Source: Puniceicoccales bacterium (GTDB taxonomy: Bacteria > Verrucomicrobiota > Verrucomicrobiia > Opitutales > UBA953). Taken from it: 49,991 nt of DNA. The translations under genes and the position numbers were made by a program. The stretch lies in assembly GCA_031269335.1 (NCBI GenBank), contig JAISZI010000037.1:1-49991 (forward strand), in the 5' to 3' direction. Positions 22,291 through 32,427 of this stretch are shown here, in pieces (within the stretch, counting starts at the first letter, position 1; each line of letters begins with the position of its first letter). The notes under the pieces are model-generated. The model worked only from the letters and a program-made list of their open reading frames with translations. It was not told where the DNA came from and searched no databases.

Positions 22291-24708
22291 ATGGCCGTCA
22301 AAAAGAAAATCAATGCTGCTTCAACTAACAAAACAACCGCCGCCGCTCCCGTCCGCGCCCGCGTCTCGGGACCTGTCGCAATAGCTAAAAAAGCGAAAAA
22401 TCAGGTCAAAAAAAATAATCCGCCCGCACCCGTAAAAGCCCCCGCATCCACCGCCGTCAGAAAAATCTTACCCCCGTCCCCAAAAGCGATTTCCCGGGCG
22501 CCGCGCAAACCCGCCGCCACGCTTGCACCAAAAACCCGCTCCAAACCCGTCGCTGCCGTTAAACCTGCCGCTGCCGTTAAACCTGCCGCCGCCAAACCCG
22601 CCGCCGTCAAACCCGCCGCCGTCAAACCCGCCGCTGCCGTTAAACCTGCCGCTGCTAAACCCGTCGCCGCCGTTAAACCTGCCGCTGCTAAACCTGCCGC
22701 CGTTAAACCTGCCGCTGCTAAACCTGCCGCTGCCAAGCCCGCGCCTGGCACCCCAGCAAGAAAGACCCGCCCCGCGAAAACGCGGTCTGCGCTGGCGAAA
22801 AACACGAACACCGCGATAGACAAACCCTTTCGCCTGCCCGTGCGCACAAGTGCCGAAATCGTCGTGCCGCGCACTGCCGACACCCGTGATAGAGCCATCC
22901 CGCCGGGGCACGAACAGGAATTGCTCAACGAAAAAATCGGCATCCTCGTCCGCGCATCCAAAGAAAAGGGCTTCATTACCGTCCAAGATATTAACCAGAT
23001 TGTCCCCGAAAGTGCCAGTATGCCGGACTCTATTGAGAATATCATGAACATTCTCGATAACCTTAGAGTCCAGATAATTGACGAAGACGATGTCGAGACC
23101 TACAAACAGAAACGCGACGAAAGCGAAGAAGAACAAGCGCGCACCGCCCCCGTGGACATCCTCGACGACCCTGTCCGCATGTATCTCAAACAAATGGGAC
23201 AGGTGCCCCTCCTCACCCGCGAACAGGAAGTCGAAATCTCGAAACGTATTGAAAACGCCGAAACCCGCGCCCTCGACGCGCTTTTCTCCATCTGGATCAC
23301 CCTCCCTTACCAGCGCGATCTCGCCCGCAAACTCCTCCCCTCCGTCCGCGAAGAACGCTTCGACCGCGTCGTCCTCGATAAAAAAGTCGAGAGCCGCGAC
23401 ATCTATTTGAAGAAGATACTCCCACGCGCCCTCGAAGAAATGGACGCCCTCTCCCGCAAGCTCGACAAGGCGTGGAATGAGGTCATGGGAAGTGCAGATG
23501 CCCTTGTGCAAGAAAAAGCCCGCAAACGCTTTGCAAAATTAGAGACGGGCATCCGCGAGGCTTCGCGCAAGTTGTGTTTCAAAACAAAGATTTTCGAGGA
23601 ATGGTTGGAAAAGTTCGTCCCCATCGTGCGCGAATGCCAAGAAATCCGCGACTCCTCTGCCCTGCTCGCCCGCAATGACCGCCGCTCCCGCAGCATTAAC
23701 GCCGCCGCCATCGAAACGCGCACCCGCGAAATCGAACGCCTTTACCGCATTTCCCCACAGGCTCTCCTCGACGTCATAGGACGTATGCGCTCCGGTCTGC
23801 GCGATGCCCACAAAGCCAAAACAGACATGGTCGAAGCCAACCTCCGCCTCGTCATTTCCATCGCAAAAAAATACACCAACCGCGGTCTCTCCTTCCTCGA
23901 CCTCATCCAAGAGGGCAACATGGGTCTCATGAAGGCGGTCGAAAAATTTGAATACCGCCGCGGCTATAAATTCTCCACGTATGCCACATGGTGGATACGC
24001 CAAGCCATCACCCGATCCATCGCCGACCAAGCCCGGACTATTCGCATCCCCGTCCACATGATCGAAACCCTCAACAAGGTCATGCAAATTCAGAAGCAGC
24101 TCCTCCAAGAACTCGGTCATGAGCCTACACCGGAAGAAGTTGCCAACGAAATGCAAATGCCCATCGAGCGCGTCCAGCAGATCATGAAAATGGCGCAGCA
24201 ACCAATCTCACTCCAAAGCCCAGTCGGCGACGGCGATGACAGCTCCTTCGGCGATTTCATCGAAGATAAAGGCGCCGAAAACCCATACGACATGGCATCC
24301 GCAAGCCTACTGCGCGAAAAGATCGTGAGCGTCCTCGAATCGCTCGCCCCGCGTGAACGCGAAGTCCTCGCCCTGCGCTTCGGCCTCAAAGACGGCTTCA
24401 GCCGCACGCTCGAAGAAGTCGGCAAAATGTTCGCCGTCACCCGCGAACGCATCCGCCAGATCGAAGCCAAAGCTCTACGGAAAATGCGCCATCCCACCCG
24501 TATCCGCCAATTAAACGGATTCTTCGAGGGCGAGAGAGATATCTCCGGTCCGGGCTTCGAGCAAATCCGCCAAGAAGTCGAAGCAGGAAGCATCAACGCC
24601 AATGATGCCTTCCGCCCTGCCCCCGACGCGAAAGCCTCAAATACGCCGGCTTCGTCTTCTTCCAGCCGACCAAGCCGCAATTCCTCATCCTCGTCCAAAA
24701 CACGGTGA
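22291..24708 (+). CDS. rpoD: Primary RNA polymerase sigma factor (sigma-70)
   Basis: An 805-residue group 1 sigma factor. The first 210 or so residues are a low-complexity Lys/Ala/Pro tail with KPAA-type repeats at residues 85-151. Region 1.1 follows ([20 protein letters not shown], near residue 215), then region 1.2 ([20 protein letters not shown]). A non-conserved insertion comes next. Region 2 includes [19 protein letters not shown] and the -10-reading helix [20 protein letters not shown]. Region 3 follows, and then region 4 ([24 protein letters not shown]) that reads the -35. The C-terminus carries an extra Ser-rich tail after region 4. ATG 22291 ([12 protein letters not shown]) was chosen because the open frame further upstream enters the rpsT region. 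The repeat tail is longer than in most RpoD proteins. Confidence 0.97.
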   Translation: MAVKKKINAASTNKTTAAAPVRARVSGPVAIAKKAKNQVKKNNPPAPVKAPASTAVRKILPPSPKAISRAPRKPAATLAPKTRSKPVAAVKPAAAVKPAAAKPAAVKPAAVKPAAAVKPAAAKPVAAVKPAAAKPAAVKPAAAKPAAAKPAPGTPARKTRPAKTRSALAKNTNTAIDKPFRLPVRTSAEIVVPRTADTRDRAIPPGHEQELLNEKIGILVRASKEKGFITVQDINQIVPESASMPDSIENIMNILDNLRVQIIDEDDVETYKQKRDESEEEQARTAPVDILDDPVRMYLKQMGQVPLLTREQEVEISKRIENAETRALDALFSIWITLPYQRDLARKLLPSVREERFDRVVLDKKVESRDIYLKKILPRALEEMDALSRKLDKAWNEVMGSADALVQEKARKRFAKLETGIREASRKLCFKTKIFEEWLEKFVPIVRECQEIRDSSALLARNDRRSRSINAAAIETRTREIERLYRISPQALLDVIGRMRSGLRDAHKAKTDMVEANLRLVISIAKKYTNRGLSFLDLIQEGNMGLMKAVEKFEYRRGYKFSTYATWWIRQAITRSIADQARTIRIPVHMIETLNKVMQIQKQLLQELGHEPTPEEVANEMQMPIERVQQIMKMAQQPISLQSPVGDGDDSSFGDFIEDKGAENPYDMASASLLREKIVSVLESLAPREREVLALRFGLKDGFSRTLEEVGKMFAVTRERIRQIEAKALRKMRHPTRIRQLNGFFEGERDISGPGFEQIRQEVEAGSINANDAFRPAPDAKASNTPASSSSSRPSRNSSSSSKTR
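22543..22743 (+). repeat. In-frame KPAA-type repeat tract in rpoD
   Basis: About 15 imperfect copies of a 12-15-bp unit (AAACCTGCCGCT / AAACCCGCCGCC with GTT/GTC/GCT/GCC codons between) encode KPAA(A/V)(V) repeats at residues 85-151. Unit length stays a multiple of three, so copy number can change without frameshift. Synonymous codon differences between copies suggest an old or maintained tract. Confidence 0.9.
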
Positions 24709-24820
24709 ACCCGCGCCGCGCCGCGTGCCGCATCAGCGATTTTATTTTGTTCCCATCCGCCCTGCCCCTTGCACCCTCGCGTCCTCTCAACAAAAGTGCG
24801 CATGGGCGCGCCAGATAACC

Positions 24821-25303
24821 ATGAAAGACATCCTTCAATTGTTGCTCGAAGGCGAGGCACTTGATTCCTCGCAGCTCGCCAGAATCCTTGCCATCCCGCA
24901 GGTCGAGGTGGACGCCCGCCTCGCCGTGCTCAAAGAAAAAGGCATTTTCCTCGGCTGGCGTGCTATTCTTAACCCTGCCTACGAAGAAGATAAATACGTG
25001 CGCGCCCTCATCGAGGTCAAAGTCCGCCCCGAAGGCGGCCTCGGCTACGACAGTATCGCTGGGCGCATCAGCCGTTTCGAGCAGGTTGAGACTTGCTACC
25101 TGCTTTCCGGAGCATTTGACCTGCTCGTCATTGTGAAAGACGTTAGCCTGCGCAAGGTTGCGTCCTTCGTGCACGAACGGCTTGCCCGTATCGAGGGTGT
25201 CCAATCTACTGCAACTTGCTTCATGCTGCGCACTTACAAAGAACAAGGCTGCTTTATCCCCAACGGCACTGCCACTACGGACAAGTTGGCGGTCAGCCCG
25301 TAA
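24821..25303 (+). CDS. Lrp/AsnC family transcriptional regulator
   Basis: A 160-residue regulator with an N-terminal winged helix-turn-helix (MKDILQLLLEGEALDSSQLARILAIPQVEVDARLAVLKEKG) and a C-terminal RAM/AsnC ligand-binding domain. The RAM part includes YVRALIEVKV, ETCYLLSGAFDLLVIVK and the terminal VQSTATCFML. Such proteins bind amino acids and act as dimers or octamers on promoters of amino-acid genes. ATG 24821 fits the family start, although the frame continues upstream into the rpoD 3' end. The class I aminotransferase gene follows 40 bp downstream, suggesting one operon and possibly regulation of that enzyme. The ligand is unknown. Confidence 0.87.
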   Translation: MKDILQLLLEGEALDSSQLARILAIPQVEVDARLAVLKEKGIFLGWRAILNPAYEEDKYVRALIEVKVRPEGGLGYDSIAGRISRFEQVETCYLLSGAFDLLVIVKDVSLRKVASFVHERLARIEGVQSTATCFMLRTYKEQGCFIPNGTATTDKLAVSP

Positions 25304-25343
25304 AACGCCGTCACGAACGCCATTATTCCAGCCATTTTCCAAT

Positions 25344-26525
25344 ATGGAAGACACCTCTGCCCGCTACGTGGCGCACCACGTCGAGCGTATGCCTAAATCG
25401 GGCATACGTGATTTTTTCAACATCGTTGCCCAGATGCACGGCGCCGTCTCGCTTGGCATCGGCGAACCCGATTTTGTTACCCCGTTCGGCATCCGCGAAG
25501 CCGCTATCCGCGCCCTTGAAAAAGGCAAAACAAGCTACACCGACAACCGCGGACTCAAGACATTACGCGACGCTATCTCGCGGCACGTCGCCCGAAACCA
25601 CGGCCTCGAATACGACCCCGACACCGAAATTATCGTCACTATCGGCGTCTCCGAAGCCCTCGACACCGCCCTGCGCGCCATCCTCAACCCCGGCGACAAA
25701 ATCCTCTACCATGAGCCTTGCTTCGTCTCCTATGCCCCCTGCGCTTCCCTTTGCCACGCCCTCGCCATTGGCGTCCCTACCACGGCTGCTGACAATTTCG
25801 CGCTCGACCCCGTTGCCCTGCGCCACGCTTGGCAAATAGGCTGCAAAGCCCTTTTGCTCAACTTCCCCACCAACCCCACCGGCGGCACCGCAAGCAAAGA
25901 ACTCCTCGCCCAAATCGCCACCTTTGCCCAAGAAAAAGACCTTTTCGTCATCAGCGACGAAATCTACTCGGAACTGACCTACGAGGGGGAACACACCAGC
26001 ATCGCCGCCCTTCCCAACATGCGCGAACGCACCCTTTACCTCCACGGATTTTCCAAAGCATACGCCATGACCGGCTTCCGCGTCGGCTACGCCTGCGGTC
26101 CGGCGAGCGTGATCAACGCCATGTTGAAAATCCACCAATACACGATCATGTGCGCCTCAATCATTACCCAAGAAGCCGCACTCGAAGCCCTGCTCAACGG
26201 TCGCGACGATATGCTCCGCATGCGCGATAAATACCACGAACGGCGCGACTTAATCGTGCGCCGCTTCAACGAAATCGGCCTGCGCTGCCACTCCCCCCGC
26301 GGAACCTTCTACGCATTCCCAGACATCTCTTCCAGCGGACTCGACTCAACCTCTTTCGCGACACGCCTCCTGCACGAACAAAAAGTCGCCATTGTCCCCG
26401 GCACCGCCTTCGGTCCAAGCGGCGAAGGCTTCTGCCGCGCCAGCTTCTCCACCAACTACGAAAACATTATCAATGCCTGTGACCGCATCGCACGCTTTGT
26501 AGATTCCCTAAAAAATACGCATTAG
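25344..26525 (+). CDS. Class I/II PLP-dependent aminotransferase
   Basis: A 393-residue fold-type I aminotransferase. SLGIGEPDFVTPFGIREAA is the N-terminal substrate block, NFPTNPTGGTASKE the NPTG PLP contact, VISDEIYSEL the Asp/Tyr pair, and HGFSKAYAMTGFRVGYA contains the PLP Lys. FCRASFSTNYENI carries the carboxylate-binding Arg. It resembles aspartate/aromatic/alanine-type aminotransferases (PatA/AspB-like); the amino donor cannot be fixed. ATG 25344 gives a normal family N-terminus, 40 bp past the Lrp gene; the longer open frame upstream overlaps that gene. The gene converges on pheA with a 20-bp gap. Confidence 0.9.
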   Translation: MEDTSARYVAHHVERMPKSGIRDFFNIVAQMHGAVSLGIGEPDFVTPFGIREAAIRALEKGKTSYTDNRGLKTLRDAISRHVARNHGLEYDPDTEIIVTIGVSEALDTALRAILNPGDKILYHEPCFVSYAPCASLCHALAIGVPTTAADNFALDPVALRHAWQIGCKALLLNFPTNPTGGTASKELLAQIATFAQEKDLFVISDEIYSELTYEGEHTSIAALPNMRERTLYLHGFSKAYAMTGFRVGYACGPASVINAMLKIHQYTIMCASIITQEAALEALLNGRDDMLRMRDKYHERRDLIVRRFNEIGLRCHSPRGTFYAFPDISSSGLDSTSFATRLLHEQKVAIVPGTAFGPSGEGFCRASFSTNYENIINACDRIARFVDSLKNTH

Positions 26526-26545
26526 CCGAAAAATACGGCAGTTTT

Positions 26546-27616
26546 TCAGTGGGCGATATTGGGGTAACTGCCAAGCCATTTCACAAAATGGCACGACTCG
26601 CGCAATTCTGCCATGGCGGATTGCAACTTCGCATCATCCCAGTGCCCAATGACATCTATAAAGAAAAAGTATTCCCAAGCCTTTTTCCGATTCGGGCGCG
26701 ACTCGATCCGCGTCAGGTTCAACCCGTGCGTTGACAAGGGTTGCAACGCCTTTTGAAGCGATCCCGGCTCGTGTTTCAACGAAAGCACGAGGCTTGTTTT
26801 TTCCTCATACCCTGAACTCGACGGGTTCGCCTTCGCTCCAATGACGAGGAAGCGCGTCGTATTATCTCGCTTGTCCTGAACGCTATGCGCAAGCACAGGC
26901 ACCGCATAAAGCGTGGCTGCCACCGCGCCGGCTACCGCCGCACTTCCTTCTTCTTCCGCCGCCCGACGCACCGCCTCCGCCGTGCTTTCTACGGCAATGA
27001 GCGCCGCTTCCGGCAAATTGCGCTGCAGCCACTCGCGGCACTGCGCCAGCGCAATGTCCTTCGACAATACCCGGCGCACGTCCTCGATTCGCCCGCGCCC
27101 CATTAGGCAGTGTTCAATGTCGAGGTAAACTTGCGCGACAATTTTCAAGTCCGTCTCCGCCAACATGTCCAACGAGTGGACGACCGCCCCTTCGGTGGAG
27201 TTTTCGACGGGGATAACGCCGTATGCCGCCTCGCCACGCTCCACCGCCGCAAACACATCCGCTATCGTGCGCATCGCCGCAAGCATCACGCTCGAACCAA
27301 AATTTTTCAGCGCAGCCTGTTGCGTATAAGTGCCTTCCGGTCCCAGGTAAGCCACCGGACGCCCCATTTGCGCCCCGACGGACAACGAGATGATCTCGCG
27401 ATAAATGGCACGCAACGACGCCCGTGGAAGCCGCGGAGAAGCAAGGTTCTCCAGCCTGCGCAATAACGCCTCCTCGCGGGCGGGAAAATAGGCTCCCACG
27501 CCGCAGGCACGCTTCTTTTCGCCAATTTTCTCGGCAAGTTCCTGCCTCTCCTGCAAGAGGCGAATTATTTCGCGGTCAGTGCGGTCTATCGCTTCGCGAT
27601 ATTCGTCAAGGTTCAT
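26546..27616 (-). CDS. pheA: Bifunctional chorismate mutase/prephenate dehydratase
   Basis: A 356-residue enzyme of phenylalanine synthesis. Residues 1-90 form an AroQ-type chorismate mutase helix bundle (DEYREAIDRTDREIIRLLQERQ). A prephenate dehydratase domain follows (VAYLGPEGTYTQQAA, VIPVENSTEGAV, DNTTRFLVIG with the catalytic TRF). The C-terminal ACT domain (TSLVLSLKHEPGSLQKAL, GLNLTRIESRP) is the phenylalanine feedback site. ATG 27616 was used because the longer frame would overlap trpB. It is 34 bp downstream of trpB on the same strand, so a trpB-pheA aromatic operon is likely. The 20-bp gap to the convergent aminotransferase holds only a short GCCG...CGGC hairpin with a T-run. Confidence 0.95.
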   Translation of the reverse strand: MNLDEYREAIDRTDREIIRLLQERQELAEKIGEKKRACGVGAYFPAREEALLRRLENLASPRLPRASLRAIYREIISLSVGAQMGRPVAYLGPEGTYTQQAALKNFGSSVMLAAMRTIADVFAAVERGEAAYGVIPVENSTEGAVVHSLDMLAETDLKIVAQVYLDIEHCLMGRGRIEDVRRVLSKDIALAQCREWLQRNLPEAALIAVESTAEAVRRAAEEEGSAAVAGAVAATLYAVPVLAHSVQDKRDNTTRFLVIGAKANPSSSGYEEKTSLVLSLKHEPGSLQKALQPLSTHGLNLTRIESRPNRKKAWEYFFFIDVIGHWDDAKLQSAMAELRESCHFVKWLGSYPNIAH

Positions 27617-27650
27617 AGATTGTGTATTTTTACAGACCTTCCTAACATTT

Positions 27651-28922
27651 TCAATCTTCGCTTCGGGCACCTGCCGCTGTCGCGAAATCCGCCTCAACAA
27701 AGGCGGCGTATTTTTCCATTACAAAGTCGATATCCTTGTCCCCGCGTCCGCTCAGGTTCACGAGAATGCTTCGAGCGGGATTCTCCCGCGCAAGTTTTGT
27801 GGCAAATGCCACCGCGTGTGCACTTTCTAAAGCGGGGATAATCCCTTCTTCCCGGGAAAGTTGGAAAAACGCACGGATAGCCTCTTCGTCGGTCGCCGTT
27901 GCAATCCGCGTGCGCCCTTGCGAGCTGAGGAAAGCGTGTTCGGGTCCGACTGAAGGATAGTCCAAGCCGCTCGCGACAGAATACACCGGCGCAGGCGCAC
28001 CGTCAGCATCCTTTAACATGATGGAATTAAAGCCATGCATGACGCCTTCGCTGCCGTGGCTGAGCGACGCAGCATGTTCGCCAATCTTCGCACCGCGCCC
28101 GAGCGGTTCTACGCCATAAAGCTCGACCGGATCATCAAGAAAACCGGAAAAAATCCCCATCGCATTCGACCCGCCTCCGACACACGCGACCACATCATCG
28201 GGCAAACTCCCCGTCATTTCGATAAATTGCTCCCGCGATTCAATGCCGACAACTCGTTGGAACTCGCGCACCATGAACGGGAAAGGATGCGGACCGACAA
28301 CCGATCCGATGCAGTAGATACTGTTCACGGGATCGCTCAAATAAGAGGCAAAGGCGGAGTCCACAGCCTCTTTCAACGTCCGTCCCCCGACCGTCACCGG
28401 AACGACTTCCGCCCCAAGTATCTTCATGCGAATAACATTCGGCCGCTCCTTCTCGATATCTACCTCGCCCATGTGAATTTCTACCGGTATGCCGAAATAC
28501 GCCCCCGCCGTAGCCAATGCCACGCCGTGCTGCCCCGCGCCGGTCTCGGCGATGAGCTTCTTTTTGCCCAAATACTTCGCGAGCAAACCCTCTCCCATGC
28601 AATGGTTTAGCTTGTGCGCTCCCGTGTGGTTGAGGTCTTCTCTCTTCAAGTAGATTCGTGCCCCTCCAATCCGTTCGCTCATGTTTTTACAATAATAGAC
28701 GGGCGTCGGACGTCCCTGAAAATGGACCCGGATAGACCGCAACTCGCGGATAAAATCATGGCTGCGGCTGAGGCATTGATAGGCAGCGTTGATCTCATCC
28801 ATCTGCTTCTGCAGTGCTGGCGGGATAAAGGAACCGCCAAATTTACCAAAAAAGCCATTCGCGTCCGGTTGGTCGCGGTAAGTTGAAGGTGCTGTCACAC
28901 CAGCAGGGAGTTGTTTTGACAT
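27651..28922 (-). CDS. trpB: Tryptophan synthase beta chain
   Basis: A 423-residue PLP enzyme condensing indole and serine to tryptophan. The PLP Lys is in [20 protein letters not shown], followed by the substrate block [14 protein letters not shown] and the phosphate-binding glycine loop [14 protein letters not shown]. The C-terminal [12 protein letters not shown] is typical of TrpB1. N-terminal [14 protein letters not shown] is also standard. trpA is not adjacent on either side; pheA follows instead, so the trp genes are not clustered here. ATG 28922 agrees with the family and lacks a Shine-Dalgarno sequence. Confidence 0.97.
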   Translation of the reverse strand: MSKQLPAGVTAPSTYRDQPDANGFFGKFGGSFIPPALQKQMDEINAAYQCLSRSHDFIRELRSIRVHFQGRPTPVYYCKNMSERIGGARIYLKREDLNHTGAHKLNHCMGEGLLAKYLGKKKLIAETGAGQHGVALATAGAYFGIPVEIHMGEVDIEKERPNVIRMKILGAEVVPVTVGGRTLKEAVDSAFASYLSDPVNSIYCIGSVVGPHPFPFMVREFQRVVGIESREQFIEMTGSLPDDVVACVGGGSNAMGIFSGFLDDPVELYGVEPLGRGAKIGEHAASLSHGSEGVMHGFNSIMLKDADGAPAPVYSVASGLDYPSVGPEHAFLSSQGRTRIATATDEEAIRAFFQLSREEGIIPALESAHAVAFATKLARENPARSILVNLSGRGDKDIDFVMEKYAAFVEADFATAAGARSED

Positions 28923-29013
28923 AGTATATAAAAGAAAGGAAACGCCGACACCCTACCCCGCCGCCCCGCCTGCGGGCAAGCAAGGAAAACACCCGCCCCG
29001 CCGCCGCCGTCAT

Positions 29014-31095
29014 TCACCGCAACCACGCCGCAACCTGCGGCCAATTTTTAATGAGAGTCGCCGAAATCGCCATGAACGCCATCGCCAAAGACTCGCCCGC
29101 CACAAAACCGGACGCCAGCGGGATGCCGTATTTCTCATTATTGCGGGAAGCCTTTTTCGCCCAAACCCATGTTATTAACGCACCTACGGTGAAAGCCAAC
29201 GAGTTAGGAATGCTTTGCGGCAACACAAACGCCAATCCCACCCCCAACGGCGACGGCACGAATCGCCGCCACCGTGGCAAATAATGCTCCAATAATACCA
29301 GCACGACCCCAATCGCCCCACCCACCACCATCGCCACCTGCGCACTGTGCGGGAGCGCATTATTCGCCGAAGTCAAAAACTTCGCCACCGCCATCCACAT
29401 CGTCGCCGCAGGCGGATTGTAGCTCTGTAATGTCGCCACATCAGGCACTAACAAATTCCAGACGGGCACGACAATCACCGTGCCAAGGGCAACCCCAATT
29501 ATCTGCGTCCAAAATTGTTTGCGCGGATTCAAACCCAATAAATAGCCAACTTTCATGTCGCAAACCAAGTCTGCCGCCGATCCGCCCGCCGTAGCCGTCG
29601 CACCGCCAATCATGAGGTTTATGCCGGCATTCCCCTTCGCCCCGGGCAAAACCGAATACAATAATTGCGCCACCTTCCCCATCGCCCCAATCGGGTTGAC
29701 GTCCACCTCGCCGGCCGTGCGCGTGCAAATCAATCCGGTTAAAAATGAAAGAAGCACCGCCAACAGCCCGAGCCACGGCGCAATGTCAAAGGCGAACCAA
29801 AGCGTTACAATCAACCCCAAGCCAACCGGCACAATGCCAATAGAAAACCACCGCGCCGGCACTTCCACCGCCGCAAGGTCTCCGTTCCCCTTCGCCTCCT
29901 TGTTTCGCACCCAAAGCCGTGTCACAGCGCGTTTTAACACCGGCCATTGCATCGCAAGCGACGTAAGCCCAGACGTCACCATCACCGCCGTTCCACACCA
30001 AAGCGCCCACTTGTACACAAGGTATGTCTTCACGCCATCATGCGTCACAAACTCCAAATTTGGCACCCACCCGGCAACGCCCTCTCCAGCCTTGTCCTGC
30101 AACACTAACACCGGCAATAGCACACAGTTAAGCAACAACGCCGCCCCAAACATCGAAAGGGCTACCCGCATCCCAATTATCATTCCGGCACCGACAAGCA
30201 TCAGGCTGAGTTCAAAACCATACGCAACCGGACGCCCATCCTGTATCTGCCACCATGTCAACGGATTAAGCCAACCCTTAAATTCCACCAGCGCAGGCAG
30301 CGCGATCCGTGTCGCAAAGGTGTCAAACCACTCAATCTCAAAAATCTCGCGAATGATACGCGCCAACCCAGGCAAACTCTGCCAAATCCCCAATACCGCC
30401 CCCGCCACTGCCCCGACTAATAAGCACCGCGCCTTTTCCACCGCCTCCCGCCCGTGCGCATACAACGTCCGCATCGTCTCCGCAAACGCCACGCTGCTGG
30501 GAAACTTTAACCGCTCAACATTGACCGCCGAACGCTTCAACGGAATCGCGACAAGCGTCCCAAGTAAGGACGAAAAGAATATCGTCGGCACCATGTAATA
30601 CCACGGCACAACCCCGTTCACCATCCCAGCCTGCGTCCCTCCCAACAAAATCAACCCGCCAAACGCCCCAACAACCGTGTGCGACGGCGTAATGCCCGTC
30701 ACACTCGCCACCGACGACGCAGCACAATTCTCCAACATGCCCATCTCCCGAATGCGTCCACGCGAGGCTCTACGTAACGAATTGAAAGCCACATACGAAA
30801 TAATACACGCCGAAATGCTCACCCCAAAGCCCCACCCTATCACCAACGTCGTGTAAAGTGCCGACGCACACGCCAACACCCCCATCGCCCCACCCACAAC
30901 TACCGCCCGCCACGTAAGTTGCGGCTCTCGGTGCGCCCGATACACGTGCGCAAGCCAATAGGCATCACACTCCTCCACTGATGCTCCGACCGACGGCGGC
31001 GGTGGCACCACACTTTCAGACCCGGAACTAATTCCAACATTAACGGGATCAGTAGCTTCGTTTTTTTTGGACATCTCGGACACGGGGGAATGCAT
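29014..31095 (-). CDS. OPT family oligopeptide transporter
   Basis: A 693-residue integral membrane protein of the oligopeptide transporter (OPT) family, with about 14-16 hydrophobic segments. Family blocks: the LTWRAVVVGGAMGVL first helix, NCAASSVASVTGI, FPSSVAFAETMRTL, LIGxx-type loops and the C-terminal GIPLASGFVAGESLAMAFMAI. OPT proteins import peptides or metal chelates driven by protons; the substrate here is unknown. Two ATGs are possible (31095 and 31074); both precede a hydrophilic, Pro-rich cytoplasmic N-terminus. The gene lies alone between trpB and the repeat-containing queG downstream region, on the same strand as both. The 91-bp gap to trpB is GC-rich without a clear terminator. 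Confidence 0.9.
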   Translation of the reverse strand: MHSPVSEMSKKNEATDPVNVGISSGSESVVPPPPSVGASVEECDAYWLAHVYRAHREPQLTWRAVVVGGAMGVLACASALYTTLVIGWGFGVSISACIISYVAFNSLRRASRGRIREMGMLENCAASSVASVTGITPSHTVVGAFGGLILLGGTQAGMVNGVVPWYYMVPTIFFSSLLGTLVAIPLKRSAVNVERLKFPSSVAFAETMRTLYAHGREAVEKARCLLVGAVAGAVLGIWQSLPGLARIIREIFEIEWFDTFATRIALPALVEFKGWLNPLTWWQIQDGRPVAYGFELSLMLVGAGMIIGMRVALSMFGAALLLNCVLLPVLVLQDKAGEGVAGWVPNLEFVTHDGVKTYLVYKWALWCGTAVMVTSGLTSLAMQWPVLKRAVTRLWVRNKEAKGNGDLAAVEVPARWFSIGIVPVGLGLIVTLWFAFDIAPWLGLLAVLLSFLTGLICTRTAGEVDVNPIGAMGKVAQLLYSVLPGAKGNAGINLMIGGATATAGGSAADLVCDMKVGYLLGLNPRKQFWTQIIGVALGTVIVVPVWNLLVPDVATLQSYNPPAATMWMAVAKFLTSANNALPHSAQVAMVVGGAIGVVLVLLEHYLPRWRRFVPSPLGVGLAFVLPQSIPNSLAFTVGALITWVWAKKASRNNEKYGIPLASGFVAGESLAMAFMAISATLIKNWPQVAAWLR

Positions 31096-31182
31096 TTTCA
31101 GTGCCAAACCGTCAATTCATGAAATCCCACCATTCTCAAAACCAGCTACCGCCACAGACAAAACCCAAGCTCGCGCCACGCG

Positions 31183-31211
31183 GGGGATTTCAATCCCGCA
31201 CTTCTCTATTT
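31183..31211 (-). repeat. Dispersed repeat copy (GTGCGGGATT family)
   Basis: Read on the minus strand, TAGAGAAGTGCGGGATTGAA followed by a C-rich run is nearly identical to 45387-45415 on the plus strand. The same GTGCGGGATT core forms one arm of the terminator at 35562-35587. It lies in the 286-bp gap between the OPT and queG genes. Confidence 0.65.
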
Positions 31212-31274
31212 CCTAACCGCTACCGCCGATTCCTTTTTTCCGCACACCCGCGCCAACGGCGCATCCTAATGATA

Positions 31275-31295
31275 ACCCAGGGCGTTGCCCTGGGT
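31275..31295. repeat. Solitary palindrome P1 (REP-like)
   Basis: ACCCAGGGC-GTT-GCCCTGGGT is a perfect 9-bp stem with a 3-nt loop. The same 19-nt core recurs several times at 45.8-46.2 kb, so it belongs to a dispersed intergenic palindrome family. It lies about 90 nt past the queG stop and could shape the 3' end of that transcript; no T-run follows. Confidence 0.8.
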
Positions 31296-31381
31296 ATTTG
31301 GGGACCACAAAAATAGAGCCTCTGAAAGGGCGGGGCGCACCTCCCTATGTCTCAATTGGTGCCACCCCTTCAGCGGCAAAT

Positions 31382-32407
31382 TCACGCGCAAAATTTCCCC
31401 AATGCCCAAGCGGCGTGTTCGGCGAGGAGAGGGTCTGGGTGCTCCGCCATTTTTTGGAGTGCGGGGATGTCGGCGGGGGTGCCGATGTTGCCAAGAACGA
31501 CGCAGGCATTGCGCAGCCAGCGGCGCAGGCCGAGGCGTTTGAAGGGGGTGCCGGCGAAGTGGGCGTTGTAGGTTTCTTCGTTCCAAGCGAGGGTATCGCG
31601 CAGTGGCGCTGGGAAGAGAGAGTTCGATAGCGGGAAGGCGGTTTCACGGGCAGTGCGGGCGTAACGATTCCAAGGGCAAACTTCGAGACAGGTGTCGCAA
31701 CCGAAAATACGGTCGCCGAGTGCCGGGCGGATTTCGACGGGGATGGAGCCTTGGTGTTCGATGCTCATGTAGGCGAGGCAGCGGCTGGCGTCGAGTTGGT
31801 AGGGTGCTGTGATGGCGCCGTTTGGGCAGGCGTCGAGGCAACGGGTGCAATTGCGGCAATTGTCATTAGCGGGGGTGTCCGGAGGGAGTTCGAGGGTGGT
31901 GAGAATGACGCCGAGCAAGAGCCACGGACCGAATTCGCGGTGGATGAGGAGGGTGTTTTTACCTTGCCAGCCAAGACCGGCGCGGGCGGCAAGCGGTTTT
32001 TCCATGATGGGGGCGGTGTCAACGCAGGGGCGTTGTTCGCCTCCGTAGATGCGCATGAGGGCGCAGAGTTTCTTCAAGCGTTTGAAGAGAAGGTTGTGGT
32101 AATCTTTGCCAAGGGCGTGGCGGGCGATTCGGTAGGGAGCGGGCGGCGAGGGGCGGTAGCTGTTCATGCCCAGAACGATGATGCTCCGTGCGCCGGGGAG
32201 GAGTGATGCGGGATCGAGGCGTTTGTCGCTGTTTTGCTCCAACCAGCGCATAGTCCCGTGGCGGAGGCGGGAAATCCACTGCAAGAAGTATTCGCGGCGC
32301 GGGGGCGCGGTGACGGGGGCGACTCCGAAGGCGTCGATCCCGAGCGCGTCTGCGCTTTTGCGAAGGCTGTCTTTTATGCTGCTTGGGCTAATAGCGGGGG
32401 CGTTCAT
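31382..32407 (-). CDS. queG: Epoxyqueuosine reductase
   Basis: A 341-residue cobalamin-dependent iron-sulfur enzyme catalysing the last step of queuosine synthesis in tRNA. CVDTAPIMEKPLAARAGLGW contains the catalytic Asp; NCTRCLDACPNGAI and FGCDTCLEVCPWN bind two 4Fe-4S clusters. The C-terminus (LGNIGTPADIPALQKMAEHPD) has HEAT-like repeats seen in longer QueG proteins. Length and order are normal. ATG 32407 is 20 bp after the coaC stop, so the two genes are probably co-transcribed. The tRNA-Gln gene nearby is not a queuosine substrate (those have GUN anticodons). Confidence 0.95.
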   Translation of the reverse strand: MNAPAISPSSIKDSLRKSADALGIDAFGVAPVTAPPRREYFLQWISRLRHGTMRWLEQNSDKRLDPASLLPGARSIIVLGMNSYRPSPPAPYRIARHALGKDYHNLLFKRLKKLCALMRIYGGEQRPCVDTAPIMEKPLAARAGLGWQGKNTLLIHREFGPWLLLGVILTTLELPPDTPANDNCRNCTRCLDACPNGAITAPYQLDASRCLAYMSIEHQGSIPVEIRPALGDRIFGCDTCLEVCPWNRYARTARETAFPLSNSLFPAPLRDTLAWNEETYNAHFAGTPFKRLGLRRWLRNACVVLGNIGTPADIPALQKMAEHPDPLLAEHAAWALGKFCA

Positions 32408-32427
32408 GGCGCGGCGACGGCGTTCCG

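Noticed and set aside
22468-23511. A minus-strand frame with Gly/Phe repeats opposite rpoD
   Set aside because: It is the antisense image of the KPAA repeat tract and of conserved sigma-70 sequence.
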